A DNA stretch of 64,000 nucleotides from Rhyzopertha dominica (GCA_025024175.1 QCXZ01000042.1:5287501-5351500); one strand, 5' to 3'; shown: positions 21,731-34,126, counted from the first letter of the stretch. Numbers and translations are program-made. Notes: generated from the sequence alone by a model not told the origin.

Positions 21731-22595
21731 TGCCGTAAACAGTAAAGTAAGTAAAAAAGAGTCACAGCTACGAAAATGGAGTAGTGGAGAAGATGCAATT
21801 TAACTAAGAGGAGGAACTGGATTTACAACAATGAAATCAAAAGGAGGATGTCTGTAGCGAAAGCCATGCTTACCCACAGAGGGAAGAAACATCTGTTATG
21901 TTATGGTTACTTGAGTAGCACAGTACCTAATAGATGGACCATTAAGGTGACAGAATTGAGTCCTTGAAGACGGCGGAAGCGAGAAAGGTCGTTTCGGGAA
22001 GAAGTGGAACAAACGACAGAGAAAGAAGAAGAAAGGAAAAACGGAGGAATAACAAAGAAGAACGGAGAACACGATAGAAGGAGGGTAGACAGCAGCAGCT
22101 ATAAACTCCGATTATTATAGCCATATAGCCATGAAGTACAGTTATAATTAATAACTTAACTTAACTTAATTAATTCATGGATTCATTTTCAAATAGCGAA
22201 ATAGCGATAGCAAGATAGGGTTGTCATACATGTGGAGAAGGAAAAAGGGCAATTTTAGCAAAAAAACTAAGCATATTTTCTCCAAACAAATGCGATAGGA
22301 AATTTCCGATAATTCTATGATCTTTGAAATGAAGAGGGCTACGGGCACTTGGAAAGCTTTTAATAATCAGCGAGACAAAAGTATATTGAAGCTAGGAAAC
22401 ATAACAATTTTAGCCTACGTACAAATGAGCAAGAGTCAAATTAAATTCAGCTTCAGTAAAGCCTTTTTTTAATTTTCGAAAATTTAAATTTTCAGAATTT
22501 CATTTATACGTTAAAACTTTCAACCGAATATTGCTGTACTAATTCGTAAATGTACATTTTATTTGGTTCAGCATTTTAATATGTCTGACTATCAA
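21731..22595. other. probable LINE remnant fading into AT-rich DNA
   Basis: Purine-rich plus-strand sequence (21,780-22,080) may continue the inverted LINE piece but has no readable motif. Then nothing recognised. Confidence 0.35.
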
Positions 22596-22599
22596 TCGA

Positions 22600-22960
22600 C
22601 AGGTGCTTAGAGGTTACTGAAGATACCTCGTACCTCATAAAATCCGCATTACACCCGAAAACCCATCGCAGCGCGAACGAATCCAGTGCCGGCTCTTATT
22701 TGGTCTGTTTAGTGTCTAATAAACGTGCGAGAGTGCCTGTAACATTATCGTTTCCTTCATATAAACGGAAACGGTGTGCAACACGCTTTCATTATGTTGT
22801 GGATTACGTAAGCCCTAACGAAATTATTCTCAATTAGCTGCGCTTTGGCGCGGAGCGTCGTCTTTCTATTTTCTCGCTAACGGGAATCGATAGCTCGCAA
22901 ACAAGGGGAGTTCTCACCATGTTTCCAAAGCGGATTTGGGAATATTTGTGAAGTTCGGTC
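22600..22960. promoter_or_regulatory. GC-raised island (candidate CNE)
   Basis: CpG-rich with CTTTGGCGCGGAGCG, CAATTAGC, GTTTCCTTCATATAAACGG and CGGGAATCGATAGC. No ORF. One of the clearer islands. Confidence 0.35.
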
Positions 22961-23299
22961 GAGTAAATATGAATATCACTGGAGCTTTCTTGACTTGCAG
23001 TTTATTACGCAGTTCACTTTTTCAATTGCGTATTCCATGTTATTGGGAGGAAACTTAGGTAAAACAGCTCCAAATTAACTGAAAAATAAGACTAATTACG
23101 AGTGCTGTTTTTTTTCAACCGGCGATGGATTATAAAATATATATACAATTTTATTATTAAAATCGTGAAAACCATTAAAGTAATTGTCATATCGTGCTGC
23201 CACTGAATTACATTTTCTGGAGCTTATTATGCTTAATCATGGAGCAAAAAACAACAATAACAAAGGAGGTTTATTGTGAAACATTTACGAGTAAAATGA
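22961..23299. other. AT-rich intergenic
   Basis: No feature recognised. Confidence 0.5.
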
Positions 23300-23545
23300 A
23301 CAAAGAGGTATGCTTTCGTTAGGTATTGTTCTTTGATCCACGACAATGCACTGCCGCACTGTGCCACAATTCAAATGTGAAATTTCCGATTATCCATCGT
23401 ATAGTTCGAAATTTACATATTTCAAGAATTGATGCCAACGAAGGGTTGGCGGCACAGTTCCTTAAAGAGGGCATCTAAAAGCTTGTGTCACAACATAACA
23501 AATGTCTCAATTGTATTGACGATTTTGTTAAAAAGTGAGCAAAAT
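23300..23545 (+). pseudogene. mariner-like transposase C-terminal relic
   Basis: One plus frame reads IHDNALPHCATIQ (about 23,335), matching the HDNA-xH motif around the second catalytic Asp. The end of the family follows in another frame: AAQFLKEGI, KLVSQHNKCLN, then CIDDFVKK, matching F--GI-KLV-RWDKCLN--GDYVEK. The PHPPYSPDLAPSD segment between them is unreadable and a stop lies in the middle. Only the last third or so of a normal mariner transposase is represented. Confidence 0.6.
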
Positions 23546-24935
23546 TTTACTCAACTTCTGATTAAAAAATTATCTTTTATTATGTAAAGGGATCTTATTG
23601 TTATAACCTAGAAGTCCTGGTTATAAATAGGTTGTCTTCTTAGCCTTGCTTAAATTGAGAAATTGTGGTTAGCGCAAATTTGAGTATAGAAGGCCTAACA
23701 TTACAAAAAATGGGCATAAAAATTCGTATGTCATTTCTTTATATTCAGGAGAAAGTAACACATGTATGCACTATTGGGATGAGCGTGAGCTTTTCATTGT
23801 TTTTAGATTTTTTGATTTATAGTTAAAATATACACATAATGTTTAGTTTGAAATTGCACCCCTATTTGATATGTAGCATTTGTTCCAAAATCTTTTTATT
23901 TTGGTATATATGAACCCTTCTATGCGAGCAAAGCCGTAGGCAACAGCTAGTCATTTATAAAACAGAATCTAATTGGGGTACGCTCTTTTTCGTTTCATGC
24001 GAGTTTCTTTACTTTGGTTCATTGATTTCTATGTTCCGTCTAATTACTTTCAGATTTCTTATATCATCTAACAGAATTTTCCAATGGAAAGCACTCCTGA
24101 GATTGAAGCTTCTATCTCTGGCAGATTTTAACCCTGACCAACATATATACCGGTTAATCCAAGGTTTAAATCGCTATTTCATTTCGTCATGATTATTTGA
24201 TGACAGTTTGTGCACTACTCTGATTGGATTTAATTAAGCGAAGTAAATGAAGCAATAAAGATGTTACCATAAATCTACTGTTGTCTTTGTTCAAAGGCTT
24301 TCCGAATAATATAGTTAATTTCATTTAGCGATCTTCAAACTATTTTGGAAACTTCAATAGTAATCTGTTTCAACATTAAGAAATACTGCATCGTTAAAGC
24401 TCTCGGCAAACCTTTGTGTTCTTCCGTGCATGCAAAAAAACTTGCCTGTGCAAATGTTTGTGTTTAGAAGTGTTCTTCAGGAGGTATAATATAAAATCTA
24501 CAGTTCAATGGGAATTTTTGATAAACCCAAGGGCATAGAAAGCTCTGTTGGGTTAGTCCTAAGAGAATAAGCTGTCATTTTGGAGTCTATGGGTCTTTTT
24601 AGGTGATAAATTTCAGGGTTTATGTTCTAGTTCGGCAGGACCAAGGAAGTCCTTGAAATAGTTGCAATAGTTTTTGAAATTAAGCGTTGTAAGACAATTT
24701 TGGACCTGATGCAACACAAAAATTTGTTACTTGTGCATTACAACTGTATGAAGGTTCCAATAGTATAGAGTGAAAAATGCTGAGAGTTTTCCTGATGTCG
24801 TCATTTGAATAAATATCTCACATTCTTTATCTGAACATTGTCAATTTTTGGTTTGCTAAAACAGCTCTTCATGATAGAAGATCAATTTGCTTTTATCATT
24901 AGCCAATCTTCAAAGGATGAAGGATAATTTAAACA
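23546..24935. other. AT-rich intergenic
   Basis: No gene, repeat pair or splice-flanked frame recognised. Confidence 0.5.
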
Positions 24936-24939
24936 TTTC

Positions 24940-25460
24940 GTGCTTCGTTCCGAACAATAATTAGCCATTCACGATGGCTTTTCCTAACCTCTTAGCCAAA
25001 ATGCTTCGGGGGCACAACCATAACAGTCTTCCACTAAATCGTTAACGTCTTGCGAAACCCAGACGTGTGCGTCCTAAAACGGGGAGCAATGATTAATTGC
25101 CTTCCTCTTTATTTATTTATACGAACCGCGAGTGGAGTTGGTTTGTTGCCCCACGAGGTTGTTTAAATTGCGAATATTCGGACGTCTACTTGAGACGTCG
25201 GTAAAATATGGGCTTATAAAAATATTAACTCAAATCTTTGAAGTCGGTAGTCCATTGCTTTGCTTTATTTGGGGAGTCAGTCCTTTGTTGCCATTGTCGA
25301 TGGTAATCATAGAGAATGATGAATCATTCCGAGGCACAAGGAATTAGCATTCAACGGGCAGACTGCTAGGTACTGCATGACATGCTGTTTATCGAGCCAC
25401 GAGAAGCGACGAAGTAGACCAGTGGGAATAGAGGAATTAAGTGAGTGGAGCGTCTTTCAA
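24940..25460. promoter_or_regulatory. GC-raised island with palindrome (candidate CNE)
   Basis: CpG-rich block. It contains a perfect dyad GACGTCT-ACTTG-AGACGTC at 25,181-25,199, plus AATAATTAGCC and ATTAATTGCC homeodomain-type cores. A 71-codon ORF overlaps it without motifs. Confidence 0.35.
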
Positions 25461-27570
25461 ATTTGGAATGTAAGGTCGTGACCACCTGGAGCATGAGAAT
25501 GCTGGTCTGCGGAGTCGGGATATTGCAATTAGGAGATGTCTAATTTTCTTAGTGGTAACGTCTGTTTTACCACTGAGTAAACAGATTTTTTCCGTACAAC
25601 AAAATGGGATAATCGTTCCTTTCATGGAGATATGAGACACTAGTTCATTCTTTAATTCTACTTGTTTTTAGTATTCCAGAAATGTAGCAAGTAGCACAGT
25701 CCACAAGTTGTGTTCCAAAATTTTTAAGTTATTTTGAGGAAACCTTTTTTAGCCTCGTATTTCAAACAGCTAGTGAAGAATAATCTTTAAAAATATATTT
25801 TACTCAAAATTATTCACAATTACAATATTCCAAGGAAATCAAGAGGGAAGCGAAATAAAATTACAACAATCATGTAATAATAATAATATTATAGCAAGTA
25901 TTCAGACTTACTGCCGTTTTGCTGTAAGCACAGTTTACTTCAATTATAAACTGCTTGAGTTGCATTAAAAATATTTATATTGGGTTCTCTAACGATGCAA
26001 TTTTCAAAATTTTCTCGTAATCATTTACATTACCTGAAATCGTTTTATAAATGTAGTTTTTCAAGTAACTTGAAAATAAAAATATAAGGGGACTAAATCC
26101 GGTGGTCCACGGTCTCATACGCATTTTGGTCTGGGCATAATTGTATCTTTTTCCTTATGTAGGTTACGGATTTTATGTGGTCGAAATTTATACATATTTT
26201 TTGAATTTGTAAGGACTTGTCTATACACAAAAAGACTGAGAATTTATTACACATAAACCTTTAAAGAGTAAACTGTCATATACATAAAATCATCTAAAGA
26301 CGCCTTAGAATATAATAAATAATAATATGCATTTTAAGGCTTAAAACCAATTTCTTAAGTCTAAATGAAATTGTACAATGACCTTAATGAGGGAAAAGTT
26401 AAAATCCAACTTACTGCATTTACTAAAACAAGAATATTTTATACGATAATAAGGAAAATTATTCTCAACCTAAGGACTATATTATATTTTTTAGAAGCTT
26501 CGAGAGAAGTAGAATTAAATAGCGCAAAAATATACAGGATGTTCCCATTTCAAAAAATTAAAAGTTAATGTCATATCTTGCAAAGTATTACTTTCAGAAA
26601 AAAAATTATTACACCATTTTGTAGTGCGGAAAAGCAAACCAAATAATAACAGCTGTTATATCAACCAAGCCAAGATTTGTTTTCGTCATTTTTAAGCTCA
26701 AAAAAGATATAAGGGCACACTATAACTTATGGTTTCTATAAATTACCGTTTATTCTGTACCCTGCAATGCTAACGAAACGGGTCGTCCTCTACAGCGTAA
26801 ATATGGTACGTACATGGTGTACACTATTTTTTGTGTTTGTTTTATTTCATCAACTTTGGGTTACATCTACTTTCACGTGGTAGTAAACATCCAAATCCTT
26901 TGTGGCTCTTCCGTTAGACGAATGTAAGACCTTGACCGTATCTGTATCGGGTCTTTAACACTTTTGTAGTAAACAGCATCTTTGTGTGTTCTACAATTAT
27001 CACGTAGATGGTTATATCCTAAAATCTGTAAATTACAGTCAGTACATGCAAACACAGTTCATTTGTTAATTTGCTTGAAGAATCCTCGGTTTAGTAGAGT
27101 CAACAGCAATAATGAGCGTATAGTTTTCTACAAACATTGGTTAGGAATGAAAGTACTTACAACTTCAGCTAAGACTTTACCTTTAAAACTGAATTGAAAG
27201 AAACAGAAGTAATCAGCTACTGTCGTTGTCAAAATGTACATATTTACTTCAATTGGTCAATTTTTGATTAAGTCTTTCCACTGATATGTTTCCTGGTATT
27301 AAAATCGACCGTAGATGGTGGTGTTACTGCCAGTGAACTGATTGCTTAATATATTATTATACATTACTATGCTTATGAAGATAGTAGAAATTTAATAACC
27401 TTAATGTATTTATAATACACATCCACAATGAAACTGAGTAGTAACCATTTGAAGATGACTAGAAGAAAAACCAAAATATAGGAACGATCTTTAAACACAT
27501 AGTGTGCTTTTTTGGATCGCCAAAAGTATTTTTAAAAAGCATACCAGTTTTAAACGTCAAACTCGTGACT
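25461..27570. other. AT-rich intergenic
   Basis: ATACAGGATGTTCCC at 26,530 resembles the terminal ACAGGGTGTTCC motif of insect MITEs, but no opposite end is seen nearby. Otherwise nothing recognised. Confidence 0.45.
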
Positions 27571-27740
27571 ATGAGCACAAGTGAATCAGAAAACGAAAAT
27601 AATTTAGATATTGAAGGAACCTGGGGATGTTCTTCAGTGATTCCTGAAAAATCTAAAGAAAGTTACGAAAGGGCGTATCTATAGATTCAAAAACTAGTTT
27701 AAAGAAAGTTATGAGAAGAGCGTAATTGAAAGATTCTTGT
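27571..27740 (+). pseudogene. Crypton recombinase N-terminal fragment
   Basis: An ATG-led stretch reads MSTSESENENNLDIEGTW, then PEKSKESYERAYL before a stop. Crypton-type recombinases of insects start with a similar Ser/Glu-rich segment followed by LPxKS-xRYExxY. The part after the stop, KESYEKSVIERF, repeats the KESYERAYL segment about 46 bp later, so a short internal tandem duplication is visible. The catalytic domain is missing. Third Crypton fragment in the window. Confidence 0.5.
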
Positions 27741-28880
27741 AGCCATACTCTGTGTAAATTGACTCAATACTTTCACATTCAATTGTCAAAATGACATTTA
27801 CGTTTTTTATTTCTTATACTATACGATTAGTAATCAGGTTTTGAGCATTTTTTCTCTCTACACATATTTTCTAAGACAAACAGTCCTCGTGACATTAGCA
27901 AAAATATATACATTTTTAAAATCGTTTTTTTTACAAATAACTCGAAAATTATTAACCTAACAAAAAAAATACAAGAGCGGTTTCTGATCAGAAATTTCCG
28001 TTTCAATATAATACCAAATTTAAAAAAAATTGTACGAGCAGGGTGCAAAATAGGTTTTTTGGAAATATTTCGATAATGTCAAAATTTTTGATAAATTTTC
28101 TAAGACACTTTTTGTGAGAAATTGCATTTCCTATTTGATGGCATTTTCATTTTTTGAATATATTAAATATATTCGGAAATATTTAAGAAAAACCGTTTTC
28201 TTAAAGTGACGCTTTCTTGCTAATATTTTCTAAAACAGTTTGCTGTACGGAAAATTTATAAGAATTAATAATACTCGCAGTTCTACTACTAATGACAAAC
28301 TAAAACGAAAAAAATATAAAAAAATAAAAATTTACAAAAGGGGTAGTTACCCCCAATTTTGCCCCCTTCCCGATACCCTACTTACCCCAGAAACAATAGG
28401 TCGCTTTGGGTAGTTGAGATTTATACGAGTACCAAAATTCAAGTTCATACATTATGTCTTTCGAAAGTTATCGTGTCCACAAACAATACCACAGACACAC
28501 AGAAAAGAAATTTGTTTTTGCTCAAATTTTGTTTTTTTTTGCGTTTTCGACCATTTTAAAGCAATTGAGCAAATAAATTTTCTTTAAATTTTTTTCGGGA
28601 TACAATACTTCCCATCCGTTAGATGTGGAAGTAATTAATGTATTCTTGGCTGTTTATGAGCTGTCAATAAGCTTAATACAAACCATACTCACAATAACTT
28701 TGCCTTTCCTATTAGATTAATAATTGTCTGTTTTATTTTCATATAAATAAATAGATAGGGTCATTGTTATTGTTTATTGTGTACAAATAATATAAGTTAC
28801 TTATCATTCAATATTGTCAATACTATAGAACAGTAAGTAATTACTTACCGTGGCGTTTCTTGCTTGGCAACCAGTAAATA
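27741..28880. other. very AT-rich intergenic
   Basis: Long A and T homopolymer runs (27,900-28,600). A patch of C-rich sequence near 28,345-28,395 has no motif. Ends at the Tc1-like element's left TIR. Confidence 0.5.
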
Positions 28881-30322
28881 CACTGCTCAAAGGGGTCTAA
28901 GGAACATACACTTTATTCTCTGGAAATGTCATGCCTGGCGCGGTCAAATGATTTCTCAAATAAGTTTTTGATCAACTGGATCACTATAAATCAAAATCCA
29001 CCGATTTCGGACCAGAAATTCTGACTTTAACTTCAGTATTTATGCCTCGTCGTCAAATCGTAGGTTCCTGCGCCAGGCTTGTTTTGCTTTCATTTGTTTT
29101 AAACTGAAGTTGACACATGTGTTAAGGTGTATTCAGTGCAATAATAACGTATTGATTGCTAAGTCCGGAATATGGAGCGAAGACATTTGACTAGGGATGA
29201 AATGTTACATCCTGTTGGATGTTAGAAGGTGGTTGTGCTCAAACTCAAGTTGCGACTGCATTTGCCACTTCAAAGAGCGGAATCTGTAGACTTTGGCGAA
29301 GGTACCAAGTAACAGGTGATGTGGCCGAAAGCCACACAAGTCCTAGACGCGTTACAATACCAGATCAGGACCGGAACATTATTATTGAGGCCAGGCGTCA
29401 TCCAGAAATTACGGCAAGGGAGATTGTTTCTCATCTCCAGAACTTAGATGGGGTCACAGTTTCAGACCAAACTGTCAGAAACCGTCTACGTGAAGCAGGT
29501 CTACACAGTCGTCGTCCAGTTACAGTTCCTGCATTACGCAGGGGCAATCGCGACCGTTGTTTACAATGAGCCCAAGAACATGTGAATTGTATTGAACCCT
29601 CAATGGAGTAATGTTCTCTTCATGGATGAGTCTAGGTTTGGGTTTCGGCCAGATAGCAGAAGAGTAAGGGTTCGGCGTGGAAAGGGTGAATAAGAGAGGA
29701 TCAGGCACTTTCAGGAGGCCCATATGTACAGAAGAGATTTACTATATAAGCATGACAATGCACGACCACATAATGGTCAGAGACTAATAACCAACTGGTT
29801 GGCTGATAAACAGATTCGTGTTCTTCTATGCCCTCCTGAATCGCCAGACATGAATCCTATTGAGCATGTGTGGGACATGCTTCAAAGAAGGTTTACATCA
29901 TTTATGCCGAATGTCCATAACCGTCCTGATTTTGAAAATCTCTTAGAGGAGCAATGGAATTTGATTCCACAAAAAACCATTGATCGATGCATTTTGAGCA
30001 TGGCTAGGAGATGTCAGGCCATTATTAATTCTCGAGGTGGTAACACAGCCTACTAGGCTCACTAAGAATTGAAGAAGACTCTGTATTTTTGAATTTTGTT
30101 GTATTCGTATGCTGTAATTCATTATTATAAAATGTATCTTTCGTAAAATTTTAGTTAATTTGTATTTAATTACCAATTAAATTTCTAATTCTTGTCCAAT
30201 TTTTTATGCAATCTTTTGGTTGTTATTGCAAGTTACAGTTACAAGTACTGTTAACATTAGAATAGGTCCAAATTTAATAAAAACCCAGAAAAACTGTAAG
30301 TTTCTTAGACCATTTTGAGCAT
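28881..30322 (+). mobile_element. Tc1-like DNA transposon, internally deleted
   Basis: Left end TA then CACTGCTCAAAGGGGTCTAA at 28,881. The right end, read in reverse complement from 30,322, gives ATGCTCAAAATGGTCTAAGA. About 24 of 30 positions match, so these are TIRs of roughly 30 bp, and the left end follows a TA dinucleotide as expected for this superfamily. The element encodes a transposase of the same orientation with one large deletion. Its right terminus is interrupted by the A+B repeat block (30,323-31,000). Confidence 0.8.
29172..30056 (+). pseudogene. Tc1-like transposase, broken
   Basis: Begins ATG GAG CGA AGA and shifts frame near 29,215. The bipartite N-terminal HTH domain follows: GCAQTQVATAF...SGICRLWRRYQ, then the GRPR-like hook as SPRRVTIPDQDR and the second helix-turn-helix ending TVRNRLREAGL. 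Another shift or stop lies at about 29,570. First catalytic Asp in FMDESRFGF at 29,625, second in KHDNARPH at 29,754, and Glu in PDMNPIEHVWD at 29,862. There are 35 residues between the last Asp and Glu, against the usual 34 of Tc1. An in-frame TAA (about 29,690) and a deletion of roughly 50 codons before MYRRDLLYKHDN separate the first and second Asp. The C-terminus (ARRCQAIINSRGG) is intact. Not functional, though it could have been mobilised in trans. Confidence 0.85.
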
Positions 30323-31000
30323 AAAAGTAAGAATTTAGGATGGCATTGCCATCTGTAATCATTACACTGACATGATGACAAAGCCACCTAGCTGCCTTAA
30401 CGGGTACTACTTCCTAAAGGAAGTGACCTGTAGCCTGACAAATTGGCTTGCAACTGCATACTTCAATTTGACAGCAGGCCCCCACGGCACTTTTTGCTAA
30501 CGGGCAAGAACCAACATACATTAAAATGCATGTCTATACTGTGCTGTCTACACCTCAACCAACTGCAGATAATACTATTTCGCTGTCATTACAGCTCATC
30601 AGTGCAGTTTAGGTCTAGTGTAGACAACACGGCATAGAACTGGTAATGGTATGATGAAAGTAAGAATTTAGGATGGCATTGCCATCTGTCACCATTACAC
30701 TGACATGATGACAAAGCCACCTAGCTGTCAGGCTACAGGTCACTTCCTTTAGGAAGTAGCACCCGTTAAGGCAGCTAGGTGGCTTTGTCATCATGTCAGT
30801 GTAATGCCGACAGATGGCAATGCCATCCTAAATTCTTAATTTCATCATACCATTACTTTGGTATATAAGCAAAACCAGTTCTATGCCGTGTTGTCTACAC
30901 TAGACCTAAACTGCACTGATGAGCTGTAATGACAGCGAAATAGTACTATCTGCAGTTGGTTGAGGTGTAGACAGCACAGCATAGACATGCATTTTAATTT
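30323..31000. repeat. A+B repeat block, tandem and inverted
   Basis: Order is B-A-B' and then inverted B-A, with the turning point at about 30,728. The two inverted arms (30,518-30,728 and 30,729-31,000) are about 95% identical or better, apart from a short deletion (TTTTGCTTATATACCAAAG) in the left arm. Module A holds its own 22-bp inverted repeat around a loop (GTCTATGCTGTGCTGTCTAC and its partner). The whole block is bounded by a perfect 12-bp direct repeat CATTTTGAGCAT (30,311-30,322 and 31,001-31,012), which looks like a target-site duplication. No coding capacity. A diverged single copy lies at 16.7 kb. Confidence 0.75.
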
Positions 31001-31239
31001 CATTTTGAGCATGTTTTAAAACAAACTATGGTAAGTAATCGGAAATGGCGTGATCCTGCAAAAATATAAATTTAACTTTCATGGTTGACAAAAGCTTTGG
31101 AAAATTATATAAAAGACCTGGTTTGATAAAATGGTACGCCGTTTTTTGGTATCTCGGGAGGTTAAAGAGGGAAAAAAAGAAAGGTAGTTTCTTTAAGAAC
31201 TCTCTGGACTTCGCTATGACACAGTATACGGTTCCAATC

Positions 31240-31880
31240 TCCACAACCCCCTAACTGATTGCAGCAGCAATTACTTTCGTTGCACAATAAATCCGATTTC
31301 CGAATGGCGCCCGAATCTATAGAACTAATAAGTTAGATAAGTCGAGAACTCATAGGAGCCGGCCGGGGATTCAACAGTTAAGTACCTGAATATCGTATAG
31401 GCGAGCGATTTTCCACCGTCAATGGGGCTTTTGTGTGGGGGGCTTTCCACGTGACGTATTAGAAAAGAAGAAGAGCGATGAAAAGTATCTGAGAGTTCAA
31501 TCTAAGGCGACTTCGATTGTGAGGAAGGAAATAGTCCCACTGGGTGATAAATTAAGGCTCCTTGCATTGTTTCGCATCCTGGGGAGCCTGACAAAGATAT
31601 ACGCTCGCCACACAGCCTCGGATCCACCCGCGTTAAAGGATTCGGCGCGGAAAAGCTCCGTCAATTGAAATCGGGTGACAATGGACTTTTTCGTAATTAA
31701 CGAGGATTCGGTCGGTGTTTAGGCACCCCGCGAGCTTTGTCGCCGATGAAAAAGACGCTCGATGGAGGCAAACATTATGATTGATAACAGCGGGAATACT
31801 AATTTTGTTTGTCGACTGAGGGGACATTGTGATTGGAATTTGTATGAGAGGTGCGGACGTGCAAGGAAGTGCTTTGTGGA
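31240..31880. promoter_or_regulatory. long GC-raised island (strong candidate CNE)
   Basis: About 640 bp with many CpGs, an AAGTTAGATAAG GATA-type pair, a CACGTGAC E-box, GTAATTAACG and GAGCCGGCCGGGG. A 77-codon open frame (31,435-31,668, opening at GTG) lies within it but has no domain, splice or ATG context. I favour a regulatory element. Confidence 0.4.
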
Positions 31881-32540
31881 AGTAGCCGTGAGGAAGAGTA
31901 AGAGTAGGATTTCAGTTAACTAACTCGCTATCTTCTGGTTTTAAGTAGATTATTTCATGTTTCAAAACACTAAAGTTTGTAGTACACAGTGAAAAATATT
32001 GTCCGAGTAACGTTGCTCTAACGCAGAGAGGAAACACGATAGACCAAAATTTTAGAGCAAAAACCACTCTAATTTTCACTTTAATCAATTTTTCATTCTA
32101 GTATATCGATTTTTTGCAGAATACCTCTAAACAAATGTAGTTATTACACTAATTACTCTCTTTTTTCTAGAGCGAATGCAAATAGTAAAATTAACTCTGC
32201 TAAGAGTAAACAGAGCTCTAATAGAGATTGGCGTTCAAAACGAGCCATCTGTATATAACATATCGCTGAGCCATACTGCTGCCAACTTAGAGGTTTTGCA
32301 GGTTTTAGTGGACAAACTCTTACCCAGCAAGAAAATAGGTTTTACAGTTAACGGATATTTTAGCGGGATAACATATTTTTAGTTTATTACTAGCTATTAC
32401 AATTTAGCATTTAAACCTAAAGATTGCAAGTGTTATAGAATTACCAAATTAATCGTATGAGAAACTTAGATATGACGCAGAATCGTTTTTTTGCGCTAGA
32501 TGAGTCGATAAACACGAGAACGAAATTTTAAACGTTCTAT
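31881..32540. other. AT-rich, one weak exon-like ORF
   Basis: A good acceptor (ACTCTCTTTTTTCTAG at 32,155-32,170) is followed by AGCGAATGCAAAT and an open frame to 32,382 (68 codons from ATG, including SHTAANLEVLQVLVDKLLP). The family is not recognised and no gene structure could be built. It may be a terminal exon or chance. Confidence 0.25.
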
Positions 32541-32544
32541 TTGG

Positions 32545-32765
32545 TAAAATTTGGAAGTATTTAGGGTTTATTTTTGACAGTCGGTTGGTTAATTATAAGA
32601 CACAGTCCAAGCCAGAAAAAGCTATGGTAACTTAGTTACACCTAAGTTAGTGAAATTGTTACGTGACCACTGCACTAGCGTAGAAGCTGAAGGTCTAAAG
32701 ATACTGACTGTGGGAGTTTTTTGCAGTTTATATTGAAGGTATTGTGAAACCAGCGTTAGAAATCA
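32545..32765 (+). pseudogene. LINE reverse transcriptase thumb relic
   Basis: The plus-strand translation reads WKYLGFIFDSRLVNYKTQ, then EKAMVT, then, across frameshifts, TPKLVKLLRDHC...VEAEGLKIL and YIEGIVKPALE. This fits the KYLGV-FD--L-F--H---EKA-----L--L-PN--GP...LLYGA region after the RT domain of R1/LOA-type LINEs. Stops and shifts show decay. Confidence 0.45.
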
Positions 32766-33984
32766 AGTAACATTTAAAGACTACATTCGATGTTAAGAAG
32801 CTTAAAGGAGATAGATAACTTGCTAAAAACAAAAGATTTCTAGATTGTTCATAAAACAATGTTGCTACTTAGCAACTTAGTCTTGATTTGCTTTAAGCGA
32901 TTTTGGGGAATATTTCTCTTTTTGTACATACCTTCCTTTCATTTTTGATCTCATTTCTCTATTCCAACCTACATTCAAACGTTAATTTGCTTACACGGGA
33001 GTACCTCGATTATGTTATCTAAAAACCCACACACGAATTAAAATTACCAGTTTCCGACCCCACACGATGATTATTTAAGTAAATGAAGGGGTACACATCG
33101 GACCCCTTACACTATTATAATTCGTTACGTCTGAGGAATATAAGTATCTACTGCATGATCACGGTAATGATAGACCCAGTCCAGACATGCCATTAGTTGA
33201 ACTTCATTCTAATAATATAACATTTGCGTAGATCATTACACTGTCCCTCCTAAATTGTAAGTTATTAATCAACATTGAATTACATAATACTCAATGCATA
33301 TAAAATTTCACTTTCGTTACAAAATTATAAGAAAAGTATCTCTAGTGGTTATGCTATAAGAAAATAAATAATGTTTGGAAGAATGGTTGCTTAACGTTAA
33401 TCCATAGGCAGTCCACAAAGCTGAGCGTTAATATTAACCTAATTATTTGTTTACCGCGCTAATATCGAAACAGAACAACGACATTTAAGTAATTTGTCAA
33501 CCGTCATGAGCACAGTATCGGTTTTAAATTATACACGTAACCTCATTTTGTTCTGATGACCGATACCCTTTAATCCACTTGTCCGTCATTAATAATTGAT
33601 TATTATAGTGTTTATCCCGAGAGTGTTCCGTTAATAATTCAATCAAGTAATCATTTTTTGTCTCGTGAACGTTTTGAATACACATAAATACTGAAAACCG
33701 ATTAGCCTCTGTGAGTCAGCAGTATAATGTAGGACTGAAACAGAAGTCTCGCAATTTGTGAACAAGCAGTAATATCACAAATGAGTAGATACCTGAACTT
33801 AAATAAACCAGGTTTGTTTTTAATATTTAGAGCGAACGATAATATTTAATTTACTTATGAAAGTGACATCTGCAAATAACAGCGACGCGACGTTCTTTTA
33901 GATATAATGCTTGTCACAAATAAAACAGATAGTTATAGAAATTATTTTATTATGGTGCAGTTTCATGACATTTTTTAATTACCT
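32766..33984. other. AT-rich intergenic
   Basis: No feature recognised. Confidence 0.5.
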
Positions 33985-34126
33985 ATTTATGTATATCTAT
34001 ATCATGCAAACATTATACTGCAGAATTAGAAATAGAATACAGAACGTGGTGAGTGGTGTACCACAAGGGACAGTCCTGAGATCTCTACTGTTTAGTACTA
34101 ACACTAGTCTGAAACAGTTAAAATGA
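33985..34126 (+). pseudogene. LINE RT fragment with GVPQG motif
   Basis: The open frame ends YCRIRNRIQNVVSGVPQGTVLRSLLFS. SGVPQGTVLGPLLF is the diagnostic reverse transcriptase block of non-LTR retrotransposons; here the Gly-Pro after VL is changed to Arg-Ser. The catalytic YADD block is not present downstream, where a minus-strand Penelope-like element begins. Confidence 0.6.

Noticed and set aside
28845..28880. Minus-strand donor ACG|GTAAGTAA next to the Tc1 TIR
   Set aside because: The only available acceptor lies inside the transposon end and has no pyrimidine tract.
31435..31668. 77-codon open frame in a GC-raised island
   Set aside because: It opens at GTG without splice or ATG context, has no domain, and lies in a block where low stop density is expected from composition.
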